Source: Bradyrhizobium sp. CCBAU 53338 | Lineage (GTDB): Bacteria > Pseudomonadota > Alphaproteobacteria > Rhizobiales > Xanthobacteraceae | Length of the DNA: 64,000 bases | Assembly: GCF_015291665.1 (NCBI RefSeq) | Contig: NZ_CP030048.1 | Coordinates: forward strand, 2,046,001 to 2,110,000 | Direction: 5' to 3' | Shown: in pieces, positions 9,142 through 18,573 of the stretch | Position numbering within the stretch: position 1 is the first letter of the stretch | Layout: every line of letters starts with the position of its first letter | Translations under genes and position numbers: made by a program | Notes under the pieces: generated by a model | Told to the model about the DNA's origin: nothing | Seen by the model: only the letters and a program-made list of their open reading frames with translations | The model's database searches: none

Positions 9142-10182
9142 TTACTTCGCCTTCTCGCCGTCGACGAAGACGTTGGTCCACAGGTCGTCCTTGGTCGCAG
9201 CGGCGTCGAAATCCTTGCCGAAATTGTTGCCGACTTCCTTGTTGAAGGTCAACGCGTTCTTCATGCCGTCGACGTCGATCTTGCCGAGATCGGCGACGCC
9301 GTTGCTCATGCTCTTGACTGCCGAGGCGATCGCCTGCGGATCGGCCTTGGCGAAGAACTGCTTCTGGATCGCGTCGGCCGTCTCGGCGGGCTTGTCCATC
9401 ACGGCTTTGCTGGCCGCCTGCATCGCCGCCACCGTCTTCGTGATGAGGTCCGACGTCGTCGGGCTGATCGGCTTCTTCACAACCAGCACGAGGTAGGGCT
9501 GTTTGCCGAGCGGCGGAAATTCATCGCCCATCGCAACGAGAACGACGCCGCTCCCCGCTTTCTCCGAGAGAAAGCCTTCGGGCGGCGACAGCACGTAGGC
9601 ATCGATGCGCTTGGCTTCGAGCGCCGCCTGGATCGCGACGGGATTGCCGATCTGCGCCACCTTGATGTCGTTTTTCGGATCCAGGCCGCCCTGCCCGGCG
9701 AGCCAGCGCGCCGCGGCTTCCTGGGCGCCGGCCAGAGCTGTGGCGCCGAACGTCGCGCCCTTCAGCGCAGCGAGGCGCTTCTGCATTGGGTCGGTCGGCT
9801 TCACGCCGGTCCGTTCAAGGAAATCCTTGGAAACGACAAGCTGCAGCGTCACCTTCGACATCAAAGAGTACACGATCTCGAAAGGCTGGCCCTTCGCGGC
9901 CGCGCGCAACATCGAATCCGGGCCGACTGCGGCCATATCGATATCGCCGGCGTCGAGCGCGGCGAGCGCGGAGGCATCGCCGCCTGGCAAGGCAGCGACC
10001 GTGGCGGTGAGGCCTTGCGGCTTGAAGGTGTCGAGCGCACGTCCCGACCAGATCGGCAGGAAGCTCAGCGTCGGTGCACCCAGGCCGATCTTCACGGCTT
10101 GCTGGGCTTCGGCCAGACCGGGCAACAATGTGAGCGCCGCAGTAAGTGTGGCGATCTTCGCCCAATTCATCGTCACGCGCAT
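9142..10182 (-). CDS. NitT/TauT-type ABC substrate-binding protein
   Basis: A 346-residue periplasmic binding protein of the NMT1/SsuA type. It has a classical signal peptide (ATLTAALTLLPGLAEAQQ). Typical segments are LGAPTLSFLPIWSGRALDTFK, GDASALAALDAGDIDMAAVGPD and the second-lobe FGATALAGAQEAAARWLAG. It is the third gene of an operon in which the ATPase and permease come first. Likely ligands for the class are sulfonates, nitrate, taurine, pyrimidine precursors or amino-acid-like compounds; the adjoining cyclodeaminase-like enzyme hints at a nitrogen compound. Confidence 0.88.
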   Translation of the reverse strand: MRVTMNWAKIATLTAALTLLPGLAEAQQAVKIGLGAPTLSFLPIWSGRALDTFKPQGLTATVAALPGGDASALAALDAGDIDMAAVGPDSMLRAAAKGQPFEIVYSLMSKVTLQLVVSKDFLERTGVKPTDPMQKRLAALKGATFGATALAGAQEAAARWLAGQGGLDPKNDIKVAQIGNPVAIQAALEAKRIDAYVLSPPEGFLSEKAGSGVVLVAMGDEFPPLGKQPYLVLVVKKPISPTTSDLITKTVAAMQAASKAVMDKPAETADAIQKQFFAKADPQAIASAVKSMSNGVADLGKIDVDGMKNALTFNKEVGNNFGKDFDAAATKDDLWTNVFVDGEKAK

Positions 10183-10200
10183 TGCACCATCCTCTTCGGT

Positions 10201-11049
10201 TTAGGCATCGATTGGGCCGGAGCCCGAAAATGTTCGCCAGCGAAGCAATCGCCGCTCGATGGCGCCGGCGATCAAATTGGCGATCGTCACAAAGCCGAGC
10301 AGGATCACGATCCCGGCGAAGACGCCGGCAGGATCGTAGGTCGAGGACGCCTCATGGATGAATAGACCTAGCCCCTGGATCGAGGACGTGAACTCTCCGA
10401 CGATCACGCCGATGACGCTGTACGGAATTGCAAGCCGCATACCGAGCATGACAAAGGGCGCCGCGGCAGGCAGGAACACGTGATAGGTCAACTGACGCTG
10501 ATTGGCGCCCATCACCAACGTGAGATTGACGAGCTCGCGATCGACACTGCGGACCCCGGCGAACACGTTGTAGAAGACCAGGAAGAACACCATGATCGAG
10601 GCAAGCGCGACCTTCGATCCGATGCCGATCCCGAACCAGATGATAAAGAGCGGCGCCAGGGCGATCTTGGGGATGCCGTAGAAGGCCATCACGTAGGGCT
10701 CGAAGATTCGCGCCAGCCGGGGCGAGCGGCCGAGCGCATAGCCCGCGAACACGCCGCCGGCGACGCCGATGATATAGCCGAGTACGAGCTCTTGTCCGGT
10801 GACCCACAGGTGCGGGTAGATCTCTCCGGAGGCAAACAGCTCGTACAGCCGTGCGATCACCGCTGTCGGCTTGCTGACATAGATCTCTTTGATTAGTCGG
10901 CCCGAGGCCCATTGCCAGAAGATCAGCAGCGCCAGACCCGGCAACAGCTTGACCGCCACCTGCAACGCTTTCGAGCCAATCGCAGCCATTCCGTTCGACG
11001 CAGCCGACGACGGGTAGGCAACATCATCGATTGCCTTTTGCTCGTTCAA
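10201..11049 (-). CDS. NitT/TauT-type ABC transporter permease (SsuC-like)
   Basis: A 282-residue inner-membrane permease with about six hydrophobic helices. The cytoplasmic EAA-like loop is seen as LVMGANQRQLTYHVFLPAAAPFVM, matching the SsuC/TauC family. Translation appears to start at TTG 11049, overlapping the ATPase stop (TTGA), so it depends on coupling; ATG codons further in would remove the first residues only. It is followed after 18 bases by the binding-protein gene. Confidence 0.88.
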   Translation of the reverse strand: MNEQKAIDDVAYPSSAASNGMAAIGSKALQVAVKLLPGLALLIFWQWASGRLIKEIYVSKPTAVIARLYELFASGEIYPHLWVTGQELVLGYIIGVAGGVFAGYALGRSPRLARIFEPYVMAFYGIPKIALAPLFIIWFGIGIGSKVALASIMVFFLVFYNVFAGVRSVDRELVNLTLVMGANQRQLTYHVFLPAAAPFVMLGMRLAIPYSVIGVIVGEFTSSIQGLGLFIHEASSTYDPAGVFAGIVILLGFVTIANLIAGAIERRLLRWRTFSGSGPIDA

Positions 11050-11837
11050 TGGATCTGTCCGGTTTGAATTTGCGAGCGGAATTCGGTCCAGACCGCGTCA
11101 TAGGCGACGTCGAAGCCCGGGTTCTTGAACGGTTCGAACATGTTGCGCGGCCGCGGTAGATCGATCGGGATGTTGGCCAGCAGCTTCGACGGCCGCTGGC
11201 TCAGCACGACGATATTGTCGGCAAGTAGCACGGCTTCGGTGATGTCATGCGTGACGAAAATGACGGTGGCGCCGGCCTCCATCGACAACGTCTGCAGGTC
11301 GCTCTGCATCACCATGCGCGTTTGGGCATCGAGCGCGCCGAACGGCTCGTCCATCAGGATGACGTCGGGTCGATAGACCAACGTGCGCGCGATCGATCCG
11401 CGCTTTTGCATGCCGCCGGAGAGCTGTCTGGGAAAATGCTGCTCGAAACCGGACAAGCCAACCGAGCGAAGAACGTCGGCGACGCGCTTCTGCCGCTCGG
11501 GCGCGGAAATGCCGCGCAACACGAGCGGCAATTCGACGTTCTCGAAAAGCGTCTTCCAAGGCAGCAATTGCGCTTGCTGCGGCACAAAGCCAACCTCGGT
11601 ATTGACCGACGCCACCTTGTGCCCGCGATGATGCACCGACCCGCGCGTCGGAAAGAGGAGGCCAGCAGCCATGTGCAGCAGCGTGCTCTTCCCGCAGCCG
11701 CTGGGCCCAATCACTGCGATGAACCTGCCGCGATCAGCCTCGAAGCTGATCCCGTCCAGCACTCGCACTGGCGTGCGCTGCCCCGGCGACGGGAAGTCCT
11801 GTCCTATGCCGTCGAACACCAGCACGCGATCGTCCAT
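11046..11837 (-). CDS. NitT/TauT-type ABC transporter ATPase (SsuB-like)
   Basis: A 263-residue ATPase with Walker A GPSGCGKST (residues 44-52), Q-loop region VPQQAQLLPWKT, signature LSGGMQKRGSIAR and Walker B VILMDEPFGALD followed by the H-loop VTHDITEA. Start ATG 11837 is preferred: GAGGG lies about 9 bases upstream and the palindromic operator then falls in the untranslated leader. ATG 11861 (eight residues longer) lies inside that palindrome. A still longer frame to 12107 has no homology. First gene of the ATPase-permease-binding protein operon. Confidence 0.88.
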   Translation of the reverse strand: MDDRVLVFDGIGQDFPSPGQRTPVRVLDGISFEADRGRFIAVIGPSGCGKSTLLHMAAGLLFPTRGSVHHRGHKVASVNTEVGFVPQQAQLLPWKTLFENVELPLVLRGISAPERQKRVADVLRSVGLSGFEQHFPRQLSGGMQKRGSIARTLVYRPDVILMDEPFGALDAQTRMVMQSDLQTLSMEAGATVIFVTHDITEAVLLADNIVVLSQRPSKLLANIPIDLPRPRNMFEPFKNPGFDVAYDAVWTEFRSQIQTGQIH

Positions 11838-11859
11838 GCCGTTCAACCCTCGGTCTGAC

Positions 11860-11871
11860 ATGTATATACAT
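11860..11871. promoter_or_regulatory. Perfect palindromic operator-like site upstream of the NitT/TauT-type ABC operon
   Basis: ATGTATATACAT, a perfect 12-bp palindrome, lies 22 bases upstream of the preferred start of the ATPase gene. It matches the site at 7270-7281 in 11 of 12 positions. The two sites bracket a converging pair of transcription units, which suggests one repressor or activator controls both. Confidence 0.62.
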
Positions 11872-12048
11872 ATTCCAAGCCATCGAAATGAGCAAGCCGA
11901 GTGACGTGGCGAGGTTTTGGGCATTTGGTCGAGAGCAGACGCCATTTGCATCGTGCGACCAAATCTGTTGCACGTTAAATCTCGTTTGAAATGCGTCGTA
12001 CGACGGGAGCAGGATGGAACGTTCGCCCTTGAGTGGACGGCCGCCCCC

Positions 12049-12366
12049 TTAATTGGTTTGTTCGCCGGCCTTGAGGGCGTGTTTCTGTCGCGCCTCGAAC
12101 AGCTCAAGCTGCAGCTGCGCTATCTTCAACTTGGCTTCGGCGACCTGACGTCTATCCGCTGGCCAACCCAGCACTATGGTCGAGGCAGTGCCGGTTGCGG
12201 AAACCACAAACGTTGCGAGCGAAACCCAGCCTGCCATGACGGCATAGAAGATCAGACGTTTGTCCTCAGGCGCCAGCGACGGCCCTTGCGGGCCTTTCCT
12301 CGCAATCCAGAACGCGATACGACCACCGCCGCGGGCGACAGGCACGCGAAGGTTCAGGAAGTTCAT
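12049..12366 (-). CDS. Hypothetical small membrane protein
   Basis: A 105-residue frame with a plausible design: a charged N-terminus, one or two hydrophobic stretches at about residues 38-68 (LIFYAVMAGWVSLATFVV and following), then a charged amphipathic helix at 72-98 (EAKLKIAQLQLELFEARQK) that could form a coiled coil. No family is recognised. The ribosome site is weak. It stands alone between the ABC operon and the IS256 element; function unknown and its reality is uncertain. Confidence 0.4.
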   Translation of the reverse strand: MNFLNLRVPVARGGGRIAFWIARKGPQGPSLAPEDKRLIFYAVMAGWVSLATFVVSATGTASTIVLGWPADRRQVAEAKLKIAQLQLELFEARQKHALKAGEQTN

Positions 12367-12638
12367 CGCTTCATAGCGGCGTCGGTGAAAGCAGCCGATT
12401 CAGCTTCGAAGCGAACTGACGTCGACGATCGGCCCCTGGTAAGCGGGCATCCTTTGGGCCTCAAGTTATGCCACGAGTCAGTCTGCAAAGGCTGGTGCCG
12501 CCGATCTTTGCCGGCTGGTGCGCGGGTATATTAGTCGATGACCGACGTAGCGGATATCGTTCGCGCGTTCTGCTGGTGGAGCAGCCAATGGCCCGCCCGG
12601 CCAGGGTCGTGTCCCCGAGGGTGGTGTAGCTGGGTAGA

Positions 12639-12695
12639 GCAAAGCCGCCCGGACGCGCGCCCCCAAATAGCGCCGTAGCGGGCGGGCGGCTTTGC
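12639..12695. repeat. Subterminal 13-bp hairpin in the IS256 left end
   Basis: Arms GCAAAGCCGCCCG (12639-12651) and CGGGCGGCTTTGC (12683-12695) are perfectly complementary around a 31-base loop. It lies between the left inverted repeat and the transposase start at 12762, where it could limit transcription running in from outside; that role is inferred. Confidence 0.75.
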
Positions 12696-13503
12696 GGTGG
12701 TCACCGGCAGTTCTCCGGTAGGATCGGGTTGCGACACGCCAACGCAACCGAGGAACCACCGATGACCGACGACATGATGAACCTGCGCACGCTCGTGGAG
12801 AAGACCCCTGATGCCGATCTCTTGCGCGAAATGATTGGCTTTGCTGCCCAGCGCCTGATGGAGCTGGAAGTCGAAAGCCGGACCGGGGCGGCTTACGGCG
12901 AGAAGAACCCCGAGCGTCTGGCCCAGCGCAACGGTTACCGCGACCGGATCTGGGAGACCCGGGCCGGCACGGTCGAGCTGCGGATTCCCAAGCTGCGCAA
13001 GGGCTCCTATTTCCCGGGCTTCCTGGAGCCGCGCCGCATGGCCGAGAAGGCGCTCACCGCCGTGATGCAGGAAGCCTATGTGCAGGGCGTTTCGACCCGA
13101 TCGGTCGACGATCTAGTGCAGGCCATGGGCATGAGCGGCATCTCCAAGAGCCAGGTCAGCCGGCTCTGCGCCGAGATCGACGACAAGGTGAAGGCCTTCC
13201 TCGGCCGCCCGATCGAGGGCGACTGGCCGTATCTGTGGATCGACGCCACCTATGTGAAGGTGCGCCAAAATGGGCGGATCGTCTCGGTCGCAGTGATCAT
13301 CGCGGTCGGCGTCAACGGCGACGGCCGGCGCGAGGTGCTCGGCATGGACGTCGGCCCGTCGGAAGCCGAGACGTTCTGGACCGCGTTCCTGCGCAAGCTC
13401 GCCCGCCGCGGCCTGCGTGGTGTCAAGCTGGTCGTCTCCGACGCCCACGAGGGCATCAAGGCCACCGTGACCAAGGTGCTCAACGCCAGCTGGCAGCGTT
13501 GCC

Positions 13504-13507
13504 GCGT
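13504..13507. repeat. Target-site duplication GCGT, left copy (right copy 15021-15024)
   Basis: GCGT occurs immediately outside both ends of the IS1182 element. One copy restores the IS256 reading frame, so it is a genuine insertion footprint. Confidence 0.85.
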
Positions 13508-15020
13508 GGGGCTGTTGTATAAGTGGTTCACGGGTCCGCTCAATGCAGCAACCGGCCCATTGATGCCTTCACATCAAATCCGGCACGCGTCGCGATGCGG
13601 GACCGCGACGCGTCGAAGAAAGACGATCAAGCACAAAAGAAGCGCATCAAAAGCGGCTGCCAGCCGCTTAAGGTTGATGGCGGCGGCCGTCAGGTAAGCC
13701 TGGATCTTCATGTTCGGTAGACCACGCCGTATGGCGCGCGCCAGCCCATGCCAGGTCTTGGCTTCGCCATGGAAGCCCTCTGAACGCCAGCGATGGCGCT
13801 GATAGAGCCGTCGATCCTGCCAGCTCCATCGCTCGCGACGGCGGCGGGCGCGGAGTAGTGCAGGATAATCGTTACCCACAACAACTGCCTTATTAACTCG
13901 CCCCTTCGATAGGCAGTCACCCTTGAGTGGACACCGGGAGCAATCCTTCGCCTTCGAGTAAAAGAAACGCCCGTGCTTGATGGGTCGCGCGGGGCGTAAG
14001 ATACGTCCTCGCGGGCACTTCAGGATGTCGTGCTTGGCGTCGTACCGGAAGCGTCTGAGCGGTACGCGACTCTTGATTGGTTCGGCTTTAGCTGGGATCA
14101 GGGCATCGATGCCGCGCCGTTCAAGAGCGCCGCAGACTTTAGCGTAGGCATAGCCAGCATCGGCAGTGACCGTTTTGATTTCAACGCCTGTAATCGCTTC
14201 AACCTCATCGACTTGCGGCTCGATCATCTCGCCTTCGTTCGTTTGTCCAGTTGTGACCGCGACATCCAGAATGACGCCGACCTTGTCGTCGACGGCCGTG
14301 TGCTGCTTGTAAGAGGGCTCCAGCCGCCGGTTGCGGGCATTCGTGGCCATCGTTGCATCGGGATCGGTCGTGCAGATCTTCTTATACTTGCCACTCTGTC
14401 GGCCCGTTCTCTCAACCTCGCTTTCATCCTCGCTTTGATTTTCGCTCAGTACATCCATCACATGCTGCTCGGTGAGGCTGTCCCAACTCACGTTGGCGCG
14501 GATCAGGGACGCATCGATGTGGACCACCTCCGCTGTGGCGATCTTGGCCTTCAGGCAGGCCTCGACCGTGCGCTTGAAGATCCTACGGAACCGCTCTTCG
14601 CCCCAGCGCTGGCGAATGCGCGTGAGGCTGGAATGGTGCGGCAATTGCTCATGCAGGCCATAACCGACAAACCAGCGGATCGCGATGTTGACCTGAGCTT
14701 CACGCATCAGCTTGCGATCGTGCACGATGCCGGTGAGCAGACCGGCGAGCATCAGCCGTACCGCCGCTTCGGGATCGATGCCGGGCCGTCCGTCATTCGC
14801 GCAGTAACAGTCGGTGACCTCTTCCCTTAGCCACGACAGGTCGAGCACACGATCGACCCGCGCCAGCACGTGTTCATCTGGGACGAGTTGTTCGAGCGAG
14901 CCAGTGATGAAGAGCTCAAGTTGATCCCGCTCCTTGCGCCCCAGCATCTCGTTTGCTCCGCCGATCGCGAATCGCCGACGAGAATGGAATCAGTCAATTC
15001 AGACTTTTTCAACGATCCCC
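13508..15020 (-). mobile_element. IS1182-family insertion sequence nested in IS256
   Basis: A 1513-bp element with imperfect inverted ends: left GGGGCTGTTGTATAAGT and right (complement) GGGGATCGTTGAAAAAGT, differing by one gap and a few substitutions. It is bounded by 4-bp direct repeats GCGT. The single transposase gene is intact, so the element may be mobile and is younger than the IS256 copy it disrupts. Confidence 0.88.
13574..14947 (-). CDS. IS1182-family transposase
   Basis: A 457-residue DDE transposase. N-terminal DUF772-type region ([34 protein letters not shown]), then catalytic Asp regions [18 protein letters not shown] and [12 protein letters not shown], a cysteine cluster ([10 protein letters not shown]) and the Glu region [19 protein letters not shown]. 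Length and order match the IS1182 group. No frameshift or stop is seen. It fills almost the whole element and runs opposite to the host IS256 gene. Confidence 0.93.
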   Translation of the reverse strand: MLGRKERDQLELFITGSLEQLVPDEHVLARVDRVLDLSWLREEVTDCYCANDGRPGIDPEAAVRLMLAGLLTGIVHDRKLMREAQVNIAIRWFVGYGLHEQLPHHSSLTRIRQRWGEERFRRIFKRTVEACLKAKIATAEVVHIDASLIRANVSWDSLTEQHVMDVLSENQSEDESEVERTGRQSGKYKKICTTDPDATMATNARNRRLEPSYKQHTAVDDKVGVILDVAVTTGQTNEGEMIEPQVDEVEAITGVEIKTVTADAGYAYAKVCGALERRGIDALIPAKAEPIKSRVPLRRFRYDAKHDILKCPRGRILRPARPIKHGRFFYSKAKDCSRCPLKGDCLSKGRVNKAVVVGNDYPALLRARRRRERWSWQDRRLYQRHRWRSEGFHGEAKTWHGLARAIRRGLPNMKIQAYLTAAAINLKRLAAAFDALLLCLIVFLRRVAVPHRDACRI

Positions 15021-15763
15021 GCGTCCACTTCATGCGCAACGCGCTGGCACATGCCGGCAAGAGCGGCCGGCGCGTGGTCTCCGCCTTCATCGCCACCGCG
15101 TTTGCCCAGGACGATGCCGAGGCCGTGCGAACCCAATGGCGCAAGGTCGCCGATCAGCTCCGCCCCAAGCTGCCGAAGCTGGCCTGCTTCCTCGACGAGG
15201 CCGAGACCGACGTGCTCGCCTACATGACGTTCCCGCCGCAGCATCGGGCCAAGTTGCACTCCACCAACCCGATCGAGCGCCTTAACGGTGAGATCAAGCG
15301 GCGGACCGAGGTGGTCGGCATCTTCGCCAACGAGGATGCCATCGTCCGCCTCATCGGAGCGATCCTGCTCGAACAGAACGATGAGTGGGCGGTCCAGCGC
15401 GCCCGCTACATGACGCTGGAAACCATCGCGCCGTTAAGCGATGATCCAACCGTCAGCCTTCCGGCTATCGCCAGCTGACCGGCCCGGCTCCCGCCGGCGA
15501 ACGCGGTGACCCGCCGCCAGTTACACCATGCTGGGGGACACGATCCCGGCCAGTTCGTGCTCGGCCAGGGGCAGGGATTCCAGGGGCGCGCCTAACCTCC
15601 GCGGCTATCGCAATCGCCAGATATTGAACTCGCCATAGACGGCGGCTATGACCCTTGCGAAGTTTTGTCGGTACCTCCCTTCGGCCTGCTCTGGCACTCT
15701 CGCTTCAACAAACTGCCCTTAAGCCTGTCAAGGCGCGCGGCAGAAAAGATAGGGAGGACCGAC

Positions 15764-17206
15764 TTGAAGGCCCAGAATCTGCTCATTCTGATGTCCGACG
15801 AGCACAACGCCAGCATGCTCGGCTGTGCCGGACATCCGCTCGCCAAGACGCCGAATCTCGATGCGCTGGCAGCGCGCGGCACGCGTTTCGTCGATGCCTA
15901 TACGAGCTGCCCGATCTGCGTGCCGGCCCGCGCCAGTTTCGCCACCGGCCGTTACATCCACGACATCGAATATTGGGACAACTCGATCGCCTATGACGGA
16001 CGGGTGCCGAGCTGGGGCCACAAGCTCCAGGCGGCCGGCGTGCGCGTCGAATCCGTCGGCAAGCTGCACTACCGGCTCGAGGAGGATCCGACCGGCTTCG
16101 ACAAGCAGCATATCCCGATGCACATCACCGGCGGCGTCGGCATGATCCAGCTGTCGATCCGCAAGCAGTTCCCCGATTTCGTGCCGCCGCCACGCAAGCG
16201 CTCGGCGATTGCCGAAGCGGCCAGCGTCGGCGAGAGCGAGTACACCCAATATGACCGCCGCGTCGCTGACATCGCCACGCAATGGCTGCACGAGGCTGCC
16301 GGATCGCAACAGCCCTGGGCGCTGTTCGTCTCCTTCGTGACACCGCACTATCCGCTGGTGGCACCGAAAGAATTCTTCGACCTCTACCCGATCGAGGACA
16401 TGCCGGATCCGACCTACGGCCCGAGCTCCGGCTATCAGCCGCATCCCTGGCTCGCGGACCTGTTGTCGGGCGGCGCGCCCAATCCACAGGACCAGCGCCG
16501 CGCGCTCGCGGCCTATCTCGGTCTCGTCAGCTTCATGGACGCGCAGGTCGGCCGCGTGCTCGGCGCACTCGATGCGGCGGGACTGCGCGAGACCACGCGC
16601 ATCCTCTACACGTCGGACCACGGCGAGAACGCCGGCAAGCGCGGCTTCTGGGGCAAATCCAACCACTATCAGGAAGCGGTCGCGATCCCCATGATCGTCG
16701 CCGGCGAAGGCATACCCGCGGGCAAGCTCTCCTCGACCCCGGTCTCGCTGGTCGATGCCTATCCCACCGTGCTCGACGGCGTCGGCCTTTCCGCTGACGG
16801 CGACGACGTCCCCGGCCAGTCGCTGTTCAGCCTCGCCAACGAAGGCGATGATCGCGACCGCATCGCCTTCAGCGAATATCACGCCGCTGGTTCGCCGTCG
16901 GCGTCCTACATGCTGCGCAAAGGCCGGTTCAAATACATCTACTACGTCCGCTTCGAGCCTGAGCTGTTCGATCTGGAAAACGACCCGGAGGAAAGCAACA
17001 ATCTCGCCGCGCGGCCGGAATATGCCGCGACGGTGAAAGCGCTCGATGCGCAATTGCGCGCGATCGTGAACCCCGAGGAAGAAGACCGCCACGCCAACGA
17101 GGCGCAGCGCCTGTTGATCGAGAGCAAGGGCGGACCGGAGCAGGTCATGGCGAACCTGCCGACCAAGAAGCTCTACACGCCCGTGCCGACCGGGTTGATC
17201 TCATGA
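15764..17206 (+). CDS. Sulfatase family hydrolase
   Basis: A 480-residue alkaline-phosphatase-superfamily sulfatase. The activation motif C-V-P-A-R is present at residues 52-56, so the cysteine would need conversion to formylglycine. Metal-site segments are MSDEHN near the N-terminus and TSDHGENAGKRGFWGKSNHYQEAVAIPM. No signal peptide, so probably cytoplasmic. TTG 15764 is chosen because AGGGAGG lies just upstream and the first beta strand (NLLILMSDEHN) would be cut by the next ATG. Its stop overlaps the MFS gene (ATGA). Could be a choline-sulfatase-like or phosphonate ester hydrolase-like enzyme; substrate unknown. Confidence 0.88.
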   Translation: MKAQNLLILMSDEHNASMLGCAGHPLAKTPNLDALAARGTRFVDAYTSCPICVPARASFATGRYIHDIEYWDNSIAYDGRVPSWGHKLQAAGVRVESVGKLHYRLEEDPTGFDKQHIPMHITGGVGMIQLSIRKQFPDFVPPPRKRSAIAEAASVGESEYTQYDRRVADIATQWLHEAAGSQQPWALFVSFVTPHYPLVAPKEFFDLYPIEDMPDPTYGPSSGYQPHPWLADLLSGGAPNPQDQRRALAAYLGLVSFMDAQVGRVLGALDAAGLRETTRILYTSDHGENAGKRGFWGKSNHYQEAVAIPMIVAGEGIPAGKLSSTPVSLVDAYPTVLDGVGLSADGDDVPGQSLFSLANEGDDRDRIAFSEYHAAGSPSASYMLRKGRFKYIYYVRFEPELFDLENDPEESNNLAARPEYAATVKALDAQLRAIVNPEEEDRHANEAQRLLIESKGGPEQVMANLPTKKLYTPVPTGLIS

Positions 17207-18531
17207 GCGAGACCCCAGCCTCCAGCATCGATCGACGGCCCCCAACGATGGCTTCATCCCGGCCTTCGCAGGACACGGCATTCTTCGCCATCCGCCTCGC
17301 GAAAAACCGCTGGGCCCGTATCCTAGGCGTCGCCTTCACGATGTATCTGCTCGCCTTCGTCGATCGCACCAATCTGTCGATGGCTGCGCCCTTTGTCAGG
17401 GACGAACTCGGTTTCACGCCTGCCGGACTCGGGTTCGCCAACGGCCTGTTCTTCTGGGGTTACATCCTCCTGCAAATCCCGGCGGGACGGCTGGCCTCGA
17501 CCTGGAGCCCCAAGCGGGTGCTGCTGTGTCAGATGCTGCTCTGGAGCTTCATCTCGCTCACGATGGCGCTCGTGCAGACGCCGTTCGAGCTCGCGCTCAA
17601 CCGCTTCGCACTGGGCCTAGCTGAAGGAGGCGTGCTGACTTGCACGCTGGTGCTGATCAGGAACTGGTTCACGAAGGCGGAGCGAGCCCGCGCCAATGCG
17701 CTCTTCCTGCTCACCTTCCCGATCGCGCCCATGATCGCGGGTCCGATCTCGGGACTGATCCTGACCTATTCGCATTGGCGCTGGATGTTCGTGATCGAAG
17801 CCATTCCGGGCCTCGTCTGGGCGCTGGTCTGGTGGTGGGCGATCGAGGATCGCCCGGGCAATGCCGAATGGCTGCCGCCGCGCGAGCGCGCCGAGCTGAC
17901 AGGCAGGCTGGCGGCGGAGGCGGAACAGACCACTGCAACGATCTCCGGCCACTGGCTCTCCACGCTCTGGCATCCGAGCATGCTGCTGCTCGCGCTCTAT
18001 AATTTCCTGGCGTTGATGGCCGAATGGGGTGTGAACTTCTGGTTCCCGACCGTGCTGAAGGAAACCGGACTTTCGATCGGACTGGTTGGGCTGCTCGCCT
18101 CGGTGCCTTCCGTGCTCGGGATCGTCACGATGCTGGCGGTGGCCATAAGCTCGGATCGGCGGCGCGAGCGCAAATGGCACATGATCGCGGCAACTGCCGC
18201 CGCAGGCGTGCCGCTGATCGTCCTCCAGTTCACCGGCGGCGGGACCTGGGCCACGGTGATCTGCCTTTCGATCGGCATCGGCGCATTCCTCGGCCGCTTC
18301 GGCCCGTTCTGGACCCTGCCCGGCGAAGTGCTGCCGGCGAGCGTGGCCGGCGTCGGCATCGGCCTGATCAATGGCCTCGGCAATCTCGGCGGCACGGTCG
18401 GCCCGTGGTTCTTCGGCGTTGCGAAGACCCAGACCGGCAGCTTCTCGCTGGCGCTGGCCGCCGGCGGCGTCTCCCTGCTGCTTAGCGCGGCGATCGCGGT
18501 GCTGATCAGGGTGCCGGACGCGCGCAAATAA
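17203..18531 (+). CDS. MFS transporter, anion:cation symporter (ACS) type
   Basis: A 442-residue major facilitator with about 12 membrane helices. The ACS-type signature region is visible (VDRTNLSMAAPFVRDELGFTPAGLG, then LLQIPAGRLA and NRFALGLAEGG). ACS members take up organic anions such as phthalate, tartrate, sugar acids or allantoate. Translationally coupled to the sulfatase by a four-base overlap, so it most likely imports the sulfate ester (or another acidic substrate) that the sulfatase hydrolyses. Confidence 0.9.
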   Translation: MSETPASSIDRRPPTMASSRPSQDTAFFAIRLAKNRWARILGVAFTMYLLAFVDRTNLSMAAPFVRDELGFTPAGLGFANGLFFWGYILLQIPAGRLASTWSPKRVLLCQMLLWSFISLTMALVQTPFELALNRFALGLAEGGVLTCTLVLIRNWFTKAERARANALFLLTFPIAPMIAGPISGLILTYSHWRWMFVIEAIPGLVWALVWWWAIEDRPGNAEWLPPRERAELTGRLAAEAEQTTATISGHWLSTLWHPSMLLLALYNFLALMAEWGVNFWFPTVLKETGLSIGLVGLLASVPSVLGIVTMLAVAISSDRRRERKWHMIAATAAAGVPLIVLQFTGGGTWATVICLSIGIGAFLGRFGPFWTLPGEVLPASVAGVGIGLINGLGNLGGTVGPWFFGVAKTQTGSFSLALAAGGVSLLLSAAIAVLIRVPDARK

Positions 18532-18573
18532 TGCCATCTCGTTGCGACCGCACGCATCTGCTATGGTCGCTTC

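Larger units (their letters stand above)
12762..15478 (+). pseudogene. tnpA: IS256-family (mutator type) transposase, interrupted by IS1182
   Basis: The N-terminal part (12762-13507) reads through [16 protein letters not shown] (first catalytic Asp region) and [13 protein letters not shown] (second Asp region) to SWQRCR. The C-terminal part resumes at 15025 with HFMRNALAHAGKSGRR and includes STNPIERLNGEIKRR with the catalytic Glu. Removing 13508-15024 joins the halves in frame (CRV-HFM) into a 399-residue protein, the normal length. In the present state the protein is cut and inactive. Confidence 0.92.
12604..15547 (+). mobile_element. IS256-family insertion sequence, interrupted by an IS1182 element
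   Basis: The ends form imperfect inverted repeats: left 12604-12633 (starting GGGTCGTGTCCCC) and right 15517-15547 (whose complement starts GGGATCGTGTCCCCC); both continue with TGGTGTA and CTGG. A GGCCA pentamer flanks both ends directly, shorter than the 8-9 bp usual for this family, so the exact borders may be off by a few bases. Without the inner element and one 4-bp duplication the IS would be about 1.43 kb, a normal IS256 size. Confidence 0.82.

Noticed and set aside
15728..17092. A 454-codon minus-strand frame
   Set aside because: Antisense to the sulfatase gene with intact motifs.
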